Below are positions 1-5,245 of a stretch of DNA of 7,774 nucleotides, in pieces. The notes beneath the pieces are model-generated. The model searched no databases. It saw only the letters and a list, made by a program, of their open reading frames with translations, and was not told the DNA's origin. Every line of letters starts with the position of its first letter. Positions within the stretch are counted from its first letter, which is position 1. Source of the stretch: Faecalibacterium sp. CAG:74 (GTDB lineage Bacteria > Bacillota > Clostridia > Christensenellales > Aristaeellaceae); NCBI GenBank assembly GCA_000437595.1, contig FR899900.1, positions 1 through 7,774 of the forward strand, in the 5' to 3' direction. Made by a program: the position numbers and the translations under genes.

Positions 1-45
1 CCATAAATCAAGGGGCAAATATATAGTAACAGGTGAGGAAATACC

Positions 46-858
46 ATGTCGGAAACGAAAAAGAAAACCGCTGCCCCCAAGCCTGTCAGCAAAAAGCCGT
101 ATTTGACGGGCAAGCCGCTGGATTCGTCCTGCATCGGCGGTGCGATGCGCTTCTTCCTGTATCTGCTGATGATGGCAATTGCGTTCCTGTTTCTGGGCGC
201 GGTGCTGAGCTTTGACAGCTTCACGCTCCGCCTCATCATCAATCTGGCGGTCGTTCTGCTGCTGCTGACGGTCATGTTCCAGTCTGGCGCAGCGGCAGGC
301 AGTGTTGCGGTCAACGCGGGTGAACTGGCGTATCAGCGCAAGGAGTCGAACCGAATGCTCAATGACGCGGAAATCCGCGCGTGCTATCACCCGCTCAAAG
401 GCTTTCTGACAGCGCTGATTGGCTCGCTTCCGCTGTTGATTGCCGCGACCGTGCTGGCCTGCACGACGCAGCGCCAAATGACGAGCATCGGCGCGCTGCC
501 GACGTGGGTCAGCAGCATGATGGACAATGTCGATAACGGCGCGGCGCTGGCAGTGTACGCGCAGGACGGCGGCGTCGCGGGCATGACGATTCTGCGCATA
601 GTGATTCGCACCTGCATCCTGCCCGCCGTCAACATTGTCGGTGCGACGAACAGCGACGCAATGCTTCGCTTGGAGCAGTTCAGCCCGCTGCTGTGCTGCC
701 TGCCGATGATTGCCTATGGGCTGGGCTATCCGCAGGGTGTCCGCATCCGCACGCAGGTGCAGGCGGACATTGCCGCCGGCAAGCGCAAGGCGCGCAAGAA
801 GGCGAACAAGGAGCGCAAGCAGCGCGCCGCACAGAACGGCCCGGAGCAGCTGAATTAA
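46..858 (+). CDS. Hypothetical polytopic membrane protein
   Basis: I do not recognise this 270-residue protein, and no catalytic motif is visible. A Lys-rich cytoplasmic-looking N-terminus (about residues 5-23) is followed by hydrophobic stretches at about 36-55, 60-80, 118-138, 181-200 and 213-229, suggesting five membrane helices. The polar loop at about 140-180 is probably outside. The C-terminal tail (about 246-262) is strongly basic, which fits the positive-inside rule or contact with nucleic acid or ribosome. The ATG is preceded by AGGTGAGGA at 31-39, a suitable ribosome binding site. rsmD begins 15 bp after the stop, so the gene is probably the upstream member of the rsmD-coaD operon. 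Composition and codon use match its neighbours. That it is a real gene is secure from length, RBS and membrane pattern; its function is unknown. Confidence 0.85.
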   Translation: MSETKKKTAAPKPVSKKPYLTGKPLDSSCIGGAMRFFLYLLMMAIAFLFLGAVLSFDSFTLRLIINLAVVLLLLTVMFQSGAAAGSVAVNAGELAYQRKESNRMLNDAEIRACYHPLKGFLTALIGSLPLLIAATVLACTTQRQMTSIGALPTWVSSMMDNVDNGAALAVYAQDGGVAGMTILRIVIRTCILPAVNIVGATNSDAMLRLEQFSPLLCCLPMIAYGLGYPQGVRIRTQVQADIAAGKRKARKKANKERKQRAAQNGPEQLN

Positions 859-873
859 GTGGAGGAAACCCAC

Positions 874-1471
874 ATGCGAATCATCGCCGGAACAGCCCGC
901 GGCACAGTCATTGACGCGCCGCTGGGGAGAGATACACGTCCAACGCTCGACCGCGTTCGTGAGAATGTGTTCAATATCCTTCAGCAGCAGGTGCGGGGTG
1001 CGCGGGTGCTGGATTTGTTCTCAGGCAGCGGCGCAATGGCGTTTGAGGCGGGCTGCCGGGGGGGGACAAACCCCGGGGTGTTTTGGGGCGGTCGGCGGGG
1101 GAGCCACATCCGCCGTGCTGGTGGATGTGGACAAAAAGGCGCATCAGGTGGAGGAAGCGAATTGCCGCAAGCTGCGGATGGACGACCGCTGCCGCCTGTT
1201 GCTGATGGATTGGCAAGCCGCCGTATCGCAGCTCCAGTGCGCGGACGACCGTTTTAACCTTGTGTTTCTTGACCCGCCGTATGCCATGCACGACCTCTGC
1301 GGCGTGATGAATGCGCTCAAGCCGCTGCTGGCAGAGGATGCCATCATTCTGGTCGAGCATGAGGCAAAGACGTTCCCATCCACCCCTGATGGCTTTGATC
1401 TGTACGACAGCCGCAAGTACGGCATTGCGGGCGTGAGCTTTTTCCGCCTGATTCATACGGAGGAATTGTAA
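874..1471 (+). pseudogene. rsmD: rsmD, 16S rRNA (guanine-966-N2)-methyltransferase, frameshifted as written
   Basis: RsmD transfers a methyl group from S-adenosylmethionine to G966 of 16S rRNA during small-subunit assembly. The ATG at 874 lies 6 nt after GGAGGAA (861-867), and the protein opens with the family's MRIIAG...DTRPT.DRVRE signature. The SAM-binding motif VLDLFSGSGA is encoded near 1006-1035. After the EAGCRG codons (1045-1062) homology continues only in the next frame: GATSAVLVDVD, then the catalytic DPPY at 1271-1282, and on to the stop at 1469-1471. The switch needs a +1 shift and falls at a run of eight Gs (1058-1065). With seven Gs the frame would be open throughout and encode 198 residues, about 13 more than the usual 185 or so, the extra ones lying between Gly and Ala of the RGA motif. 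Unshifted translation ends at 1257 after 127 residues, without DPPY. It could be a real mutation, a slippage-tolerant gene or a sequencing/assembly error. Confidence 0.85.
1058..1101 (+). other. G-rich insertion inside rsmD
   Basis: This stretch interrupts the conserved RGA motif of RsmD. It begins with eight Gs (1058-1065), and the hexamer CGGGGG occurs at 1057-1062 and again 39 bp later at 1096-1101. Further G-runs lie at 1075-1078 and 1085-1088, giving four G-tracts with loops of 9, 6 and 8 nt, a relaxed G-quadruplex pattern. A perfect 10-bp palindrome, ACCCCGGGGT, sits at 1070-1079. The alignment to the RsmD consensus used here is from memory, so the exact insertion boundaries may move by a few bases. 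Confidence 0.6.
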
Positions 1472-1963
1472 ATGGAACGCATTTGCGTTTATCCCGGCAG
1501 CTTTGACCCGGTCACGCTGGGTCACGAGGATGTTATCCGCCGTGCCGCGAAGCTGTTCGACCGCCTGATTGTCGCCGTGATGCACAATCCGCAGAAAACA
1601 GGCTGCTTCCCCGTGCAGGAGCGAATGGCGCTGCTGGAGAAGCTCACGCGTGATTTGCCGAACGTGACCATCGACTGCTGGGATGGGCTGCTGGTGGACT
1701 ATGTGCGCACGCATCAGGCAAGCGTTGTTGTCCGCGGGCTTCGTGCCGTCAGCGACTTCGAGTCCGAGCTGACGATGGCGCAGATCAACAGTCATCTGCT
1801 GCCGGGCATGGAGACAATTTTCCTGATGACGCGCCCGGAACATTCGTGCATTTCATCCTCTGCCGTCCGGGAAGCCGCCGCGTTCGGTGCGGATATCCGC
1901 GATTTTGTCCCGGCGTGCATTGCCGAGGATGTGACCACGCACTTTCATCGCGCACAGAAGTGA
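1472..1963 (+). CDS. coaD: Phosphopantetheine adenylyltransferase (CoaD)
   Basis: CoaD joins 4'-phosphopantetheine and ATP to form dephospho-CoA and pyrophosphate, the penultimate step of coenzyme A synthesis in the cytoplasm. At 163 residues it has the normal family length. The nucleotidyltransferase motif GSFDPVTLGH is at residues 9-18, with the catalytic T-x-G-H at 15-18. The substrate-binding segment VRGLRAVSDFE and the C-terminal ISSSAVRE motif (Ser 128-130) are intact. A Cys at 126 replaces the aromatic or other residue more usual just before this motif, which is unlikely to matter. The ATG directly follows the rsmD stop codon, with GGAGGAA at 1458-1464 as RBS, so translation is probably coupled to the end of rsmD. 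That matters because rsmD is frameshifted upstream: in an unshifted transcript ribosomes would stop at 1257. Identification is secure. Confidence 0.97.
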   Translation: MERICVYPGSFDPVTLGHEDVIRRAAKLFDRLIVAVMHNPQKTGCFPVQERMALLEKLTRDLPNVTIDCWDGLLVDYVRTHQASVVVRGLRAVSDFESELTMAQINSHLLPGMETIFLMTRPEHSCISSSAVREAAAFGADIRDFVPACIAEDVTTHFHRAQK

Positions 1964-2007
1964 CCCAATACACCCGTTTGAGCGAAAGCAGGAGAGGAGC
2001 AGACGAT

Positions 2008-2706
2008 ATGCTGAACAACTCGCAGGGTTCTCAGGGAAACAATGACCTTCAAACCGCTCAGAACGCAATTGCCATCCTGATTGACCAGATCAGCAAGGCG
2101 CGTGGAGTTGGGCGGACAATCGTTATCGACAAAAACTGGCTCAACAACCAACTTAGTGCTTTGCAGAACAGTCTGCCTGCCGCCGTGCATCAGGCGCAGG
2201 CGGTGCTAAAGGAGAAGGAGACCACCCTGTCCCGTGCGCAGCAAGAAGCGGAGATGCAGCGGCAGACCGCGGCGGATGATGCGCAGCGCCTGAAGGCACA
2301 GGCGGAGAAAGAAGCCGCCGCCGCGCGCGCCGAGGGCGAAAAGGCGCGCGCCGATGCGCAGAAGGATGCCGACGCCGCCAAGCAGGAAGCCGAGCGGATT
2401 CGCGCCGGTGCAGCGTCTCAGGCGAATGCGGATGCCCGTGCGATTATCGACAAAGCAAATAACGAAGCGCGGAATATCATCTACAAGGCGCAGCAGGATG
2501 CCAACCGCCTTGTGCAGGCGGACGCCGTCCGTCAGCAGGCGGAGAAGGAAGCTGAAACGCTCCGTTCGCAGGCGAGCGAGGATATTGCCAAGCGGCAGGC
2601 AGACTGCCAGCAGTACATTGCGGGTCAGCTTGCGAATCTGGACAGCTATATGACGCAGATGCTGCAAAACGTTCGCAATGCGCGCAGTCAGGTGCGCGGA
2701 CAGTAA
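2008..2706 (+). CDS. Ala-rich coiled-coil protein (DivIVA/ATPase-subunit-H-like), linked to coaD
   Basis: The 232-residue product has a short hydrophilic start, a conserved-looking N-terminal part (about 14-68, with TIVIDKNWLNNQL and LPAAVHQA) and then a long Ala/Gln/Glu/Lys-rich heptad region (about 65-200) predicted to form a continuous coiled coil. The N-terminal pattern (a Val/Ile-Asp strand, a helix, then LP..I/V.QA) resembles clostridial proteins annotated as DivIVA-like or vacuolar ATPase subunit H-like that are encoded next to coaD. Their biochemical role is not established, and a real ATPase function is doubtful because no nucleotide-binding motif is present. There is no signal peptide or membrane helix. 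I chose the ATG at 2008 because GGAGAGGAG (1991-1999) precedes it by 8 nt; the frame is open from further upstream, but those starts overlap coaD. The 44-bp gap to coaD suggests the same operon, and this is its last gene. Confidence 0.85.
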   Translation: MLNNSQGSQGNNDLQTAQNAIAILIDQISKARGVGRTIVIDKNWLNNQLSALQNSLPAAVHQAQAVLKEKETTLSRAQQEAEMQRQTAADDAQRLKAQAEKEAAAARAEGEKARADAQKDADAAKQEAERIRAGAASQANADARAIIDKANNEARNIIYKAQQDANRLVQADAVRQQAEKEAETLRSQASEDIAKRQADCQQYIAGQLANLDSYMTQMLQNVRNARSQVRGQ

Positions 2707-2766
2707 CGTTTTTCCATGGAAAGCAAATTTTCTTGCAGGTGTTACAATCAATTCACCAGAAATTCA

Positions 2767-2787
2767 TGCAGGCTTCATATTCCTGCA
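2767..2787. repeat. Dyad TGCAGG-N9-CCTGCA
   Basis: A perfect 6-bp inverted repeat with a 9-nt spacer, in the AT-richer gap after the coaD operon. A third copy of the half-site, TTGCAGG, lies upstream at 2733-2739. It could be an operator for the downstream exporter genes or a small RNA hairpin. No good promoter is visible beside it, so the role is uncertain. Confidence 0.35.
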
Positions 2788-2848
2788 CTAAGATACTCTT
2801 GCAAGCGGCGGAAAGCCACCGTCCACCGATTGCAATCTCCTTTTTCCA

Positions 2849-2872
2849 GGCATTTCCCAAAAGGGAAATGCC
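2849..2872. repeat. Perfect 10-bp hairpin without T tract
   Basis: GGCATTTCCC (2849-2858) pairs perfectly with GGGAAATGCC (2863-2872) across an AAAA loop. Neither side is followed by the T run expected of an intrinsic terminator. It may stabilise a 3' end, or be half of a two-hairpin termination region with the stem at 2898-2935. Confidence 0.55.
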
Positions 2873-2897
2873 GAACCTCCCTATCCTCCATACAAAG

Positions 2898-2935
2898 CAA
2901 AGCCCGCCAATGCTGTGAAGCGTCGGCGGGCTTTG
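2898..2935 (+). terminator. Probable transcription terminator after the coaD operon
   Basis: CAAAGCCCGCC (2898-2908) and GGCGGGCTTTG (2925-2935) form a perfect 11-bp GC-rich stem with a 16-nt loop. The 3' arm ends in CTTTG followed by TGATT, a weak T tract, so it is less typical than the terminator at 6429-6471. The AAAGCCCGCC/GGCGGGCTTT form is common in Firmicute terminators. It stands between the coaD operon and the exporter pair and could work in both directions. Confidence 0.65.
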
Positions 2936-2998
2936 TGATTGGGCGCATAAATTTTCCGAGGCACGGAAATGCTTCTCCGCATAGGGAGGCATGAAGCG

Positions 2999-3907
2999 AT
3001 GCGGAAAAAGCAGGTGCTGCAGCTGCTGACAATGCTGACGGCGACCGCCGCCGTGTGCGGGGGACTCTTCCTGCGCCATCAGCCAATGGAAGTGGCGGCA
3101 GTGCGCGTGGAGAAGGGGAACATCTGCCGTACGGTCGGTGTCGCAGGGACGGTCTGCTACACGCAGGAAACGCCCGTCACGGCAATGGTCAGCGGCATGG
3201 TGGACGCGCTGTATGTAATCGAGGGGGAGCGCGTGACGCAGGGGCAGGCGCTGGCGCGAATCAGCGGCGGTACGGCGCAGGAACAGGCGGTGCTGGCGCT
3301 GATGACGCATTTGGATGACGACGGGCGCAGTGCCCTGACGCAGACGCTGGCAGAGGGCAGTGTCCTGCGCGCGCCTGTCAGCGGGATTGTGCAGCGCGTG
3401 GCGACGGCAGCGTATGCGCCCGTGCAGGCGGGGAGCATCCCCATGACGATTGCAGCGGGCGCGCCGGAAATCGTCTGTCTGTGCGTTCCGGCGGATGCGG
3501 AAGATGTGCGCGTTGGGCAGCTGGCAGACATCAGCACAAATGGCAAGCATTGCGGCTACGCGACGGTTGCGAGCATCAAGCCGATGATTGCGGAAAGCTC
3601 TTCCGCCTATCGCCTGATTTTGACGCCGCAGGACGGGCTGACCCTCAGCCCCGGCATAGAGGTGGAAGCGCAGATTACCGCCGAATATCACGCGCAAGTC
3701 ACGACGCTGCCGCTCAGTGCCATTACCCCTGACGAAACGGTCTGGTGGATTGCTGATGGCATTTGCACAGAAATTCCCGCGCAAATCGTGCAGACGGACG
3801 AAAATAGCGCGTGGGTCAGCCTGCCGGAAGGAATCAGCGTGGTGAACGGCGAATTTGACCGCTGTCAGCAAGGCGTTCGCGTCCGGATTGCGGAGGGTAC
3901 GCCGTGA
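2999..3907 (+). CDS. MacA/HlyD-type membrane fusion (adaptor) protein
   Basis: This is a 302-residue adaptor subunit of an ABC-type exporter, held at the outer face of the membrane. A short basic N-terminus precedes one hydrophobic segment (about 8-25), a signal anchor or uncleaved signal. Two lipoyl half-motifs are visible: TPVTAMVSGMVDALYVIEGERVTQG (about 59-82, written here only to locate it) and VLRAPVSGIVQRV (about 122-134). Only about 30 residues separate them, so the usual long coiled-coil hairpin is very short. A beta-barrel-like region follows (about 155-230) and a membrane-proximal-like end. I chose the ATG at 2999 because GGGAGG (2984-2989) precedes it by 9 nt; an in-frame ATG at 2969 has no RBS. 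The stop overlaps the start of the permease gene, so the two are translationally coupled and surely act together. Substrate is unknown; peptides, lipids or drugs are all possible for this family. Confidence 0.85.
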   Translation: MRKKQVLQLLTMLTATAAVCGGLFLRHQPMEVAAVRVEKGNICRTVGVAGTVCYTQETPVTAMVSGMVDALYVIEGERVTQGQALARISGGTAQEQAVLALMTHLDDDGRSALTQTLAEGSVLRAPVSGIVQRVATAAYAPVQAGSIPMTIAAGAPEIVCLCVPADAEDVRVGQLADISTNGKHCGYATVASIKPMIAESSSAYRLILTPQDGLTLSPGIEVEAQITAEYHAQVTTLPLSAITPDETVWWIADGICTEIPAQIVQTDENSAWVSLPEGISVVNGEFDRCQQGVRVRIAEGTP

Positions 3908-5037
3908 CGCTGCGGGACGCGCTGGATTTTGCGCTGACCAGCCTGCGCGGAAATCTGGCGAAATCACTGCTGACGGTGCTGGGGCTGGGTGTCGGCGTTG
4001 GCGCGGTGCTGACAGTGCTTTCGCTGGGCGACGCAGGCGAAATCCGCGTGGAGGAAGAAATCGCACGCTTGGGTGTGGATAAAGTATGGTTCTGCGCGGA
4101 AAATCCGGCATATCCGCTGACGGAGGATTGCCGCGCCATCGCCGCTTCTACGGGCGCGGATGTTTGCCTTGGCGCATCGACGATGGACGCGGTGTCGCTC
4201 GGCGGGCAAACCGTCTATGCGCAAATTGCCGGATATGACGATGGCTTAGAAGCGGTGCATCACCCCAGCAGCGTGCAGGGACGCATATTCACCGTGCGCG
4301 AGTACAGCGGTGAAAGGGTCGCCCTGCTTGACGAGACGCTGGCGGGGCGCTTGAACGCGGCGGTGGGGGATTTCATCAACTGCGGCGGGCGGCGCTACTG
4401 CATCGTCGGTGTCGTTGCGGGGATGCCCGCACAGAGTGCGTCACTGGGCAGTGGAATGCTCCTTCTGCCGCTGCAAACGTGGCAGGATGCCTATGCGCTG
4501 GCCCCAACAGAACTGGCGCTGGCCGTCCCGAAGGGCGAAAAGGCGGGGGAACTGGCTGAGGATGTTTTGGCGAAGCTGCACAATCTGCCGGGAAAATATC
4601 TCTCCGTGACGCTGGAAAACGAGATTGACGCGGCAAAGTCGGTCGTGCGGATTTTCGTGATGGTACTGGCGTGCGTGGCGTTCGTGTGTGTTGCGACGGG
4701 CGCCATCGGCGTGATGAACGTGCTGTTGATTTCCGTACGGGAGCGGCGGCGTGAAATCGGACTCCTCAAGGCAATTGGCGCAACGTCGCGGCAGGTGGCG
4801 CTGCTGTTTCTATTGGAAGCGGCGGCGTATGCAGCACTGGGCGGGCTGCTGGGGATTCTCCTTGGCTTGGGGATGACGGCGCTCTTCGGCGCGCTGATTG
4901 GCTTAATGCCGCAGGTGAAGCTGCTGCACATGGGACTGCTGCTGGCGGGTGCGGCGGCGCTGGGGCTGAGCTTTGGCGTGATTCCCGCGGCAAAAGCGGC
5001 AGGACTTCCTCCGGCGCAGGCACTTAGAACCGAGTGA
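3904..5037 (+). CDS. MacB/FtsX-type ABC transporter permease
   Basis: The 377-residue product has the four-helix topology of MacB-type (type VII) ABC permeases. Helix 1 lies at about 18-41, after the SLRGNLAKSLLTVLG motif. A large extracytoplasmic domain covers about 45-245, and helices 2-4 lie at about 250-275, 298-328 and 345-365. The FtsX signature VMNVLLISVRERRREIGLLK followed by AIGATSRQV is intact; its short cytoplasmic helix contacts the ATPase in relatives. MacB proper also has an N-terminal ATPase domain; here it is absent, so a separate ATPase is required. The GTG start overlaps the adaptor stop codon by 4 bp (GTGA), with GGAGGG at 3892-3897 as RBS. The extracytoplasmic domain contains about five cysteines (near 64, 76, 88, 161 and 166), somewhat unusual. 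It probably works with the adaptor in mechanotransmission-style export or envelope remodelling. Confidence 0.9.
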   Translation: MTLRDALDFALTSLRGNLAKSLLTVLGLGVGVGAVLTVLSLGDAGEIRVEEEIARLGVDKVWFCAENPAYPLTEDCRAIAASTGADVCLGASTMDAVSLGGQTVYAQIAGYDDGLEAVHHPSSVQGRIFTVREYSGERVALLDETLAGRLNAAVGDFINCGGRRYCIVGVVAGMPAQSASLGSGMLLLPLQTWQDAYALAPTELALAVPKGEKAGELAEDVLAKLHNLPGKYLSVTLENEIDAAKSVVRIFVMVLACVAFVCVATGAIGVMNVLLISVRERRREIGLLKAIGATSRQVALLFLLEAAAYAALGGLLGILLGLGMTALFGALIGLMPQVKLLHMGLLLAGAAALGLSFGVIPAAKAAGLPPAQALRTE

Positions 5038-5079
5038 TTTTTTGGGCAACTTGTCTACAAAAAGCGGTTCTTTTCAACC

Positions 5080-5232
5080 ATGAGAGACATTCTGCACAAG
5101 GAATTGCGCAAAGAATTGGCAATCCGGCCTATTTACGATTTGGCGAAAAACAGGTATAATATCGACAGTGGCCAAGCAAGAGGAACCATTCGCAAGCGTG
5201 GTGCTGGCCAATCGGATTACGAATTTTCGTGA
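5080..5232 (+). CDS. Possible 50-codon small ORF between permease and ABC ATPase
   Basis: An ATG at 5080 opens 50 codons, starting MRDILHKELRKELAIRP and ending DYEFS, with the TGA at 5230-5232 touching the GAGGAGG RBS of the next gene. The peptide is charged and soluble-looking with no membrane helix. The frame is the same as that of the permease and stays open from the permease stop (5035-5037) for 64 codons. Against it: no Shine-Dalgarno sequence precedes the ATG, and the -10 box of the downstream promoter lies inside it. I recognise no family. It may be a real small protein, a leader peptide, decayed coding sequence or chance. Confidence 0.2.
   Translation: MRDILHKELRKELAIRPIYDLAKNRYNIDSGQARGTIRKRGAGQSDYEFS
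5132..5160 (+). promoter_or_regulatory. Sigma-A-type promoter of the sugar ABC ATPase gene
   Basis: A consensus -10 box, TATAAT, lies at 5155-5160. With a 17-bp spacer, the -35 is TTTACG (5132-5137), four of six consensus bases. Transcription should begin near 5167 and give a leader of about 80 nt. The leader contains two copies of the palindrome TGGCCA (5169-5174 and 5205-5210). The perfect -10 fits with strong, perhaps constitutive, expression. Confidence 0.7.
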
Positions 5233-5245
5233 GGAGGAATTCATT

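Noticed and set aside
22..27. TATAGT resembling a -10 box before the first gene
   Set aside because: Transcription would begin within the ribosome binding site of the first gene, and no -35 can be judged at the edge of the window.
1058..1066. Standard -1 programmed ribosomal frameshift in rsmD
   Set aside because: The downstream RsmD frame needs a +1 (or -2) shift; a -1 shift would enter the wrong frame.
971..1843. 290-codon open frame on the minus strand across rsmD and coaD
   Set aside because: The plus strand carries recognisable RsmD and CoaD motifs over the same bases, so this is a shadow.
1846..2007. Longer start for the coiled-coil protein, overlapping coaD
   Set aside because: The extra residues would overlap the conserved end of coaD in another frame and lack an RBS; 2008 has a very good one.
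2716..2994. 92-codon plus-strand frame in the gap before the adaptor gene
   Set aside because: It runs through two hairpins including the probable terminator, has no RBS and gives a Cys/Arg/Ser-rich sequence with no coding character.
2753..4111. 452-codon open frame on the minus strand
   Set aside because: It is antisense to the adaptor gene and the terminator region, is Arg/His/Pro-rich without a recognisable domain, and has no support from context.
5168..5245. Upstream in-frame GTG start for the ABC ATPase
   Set aside because: The family begins at the MASVSL-like N-terminus, and the strong GAGGAGG site points to the ATG at 5246.
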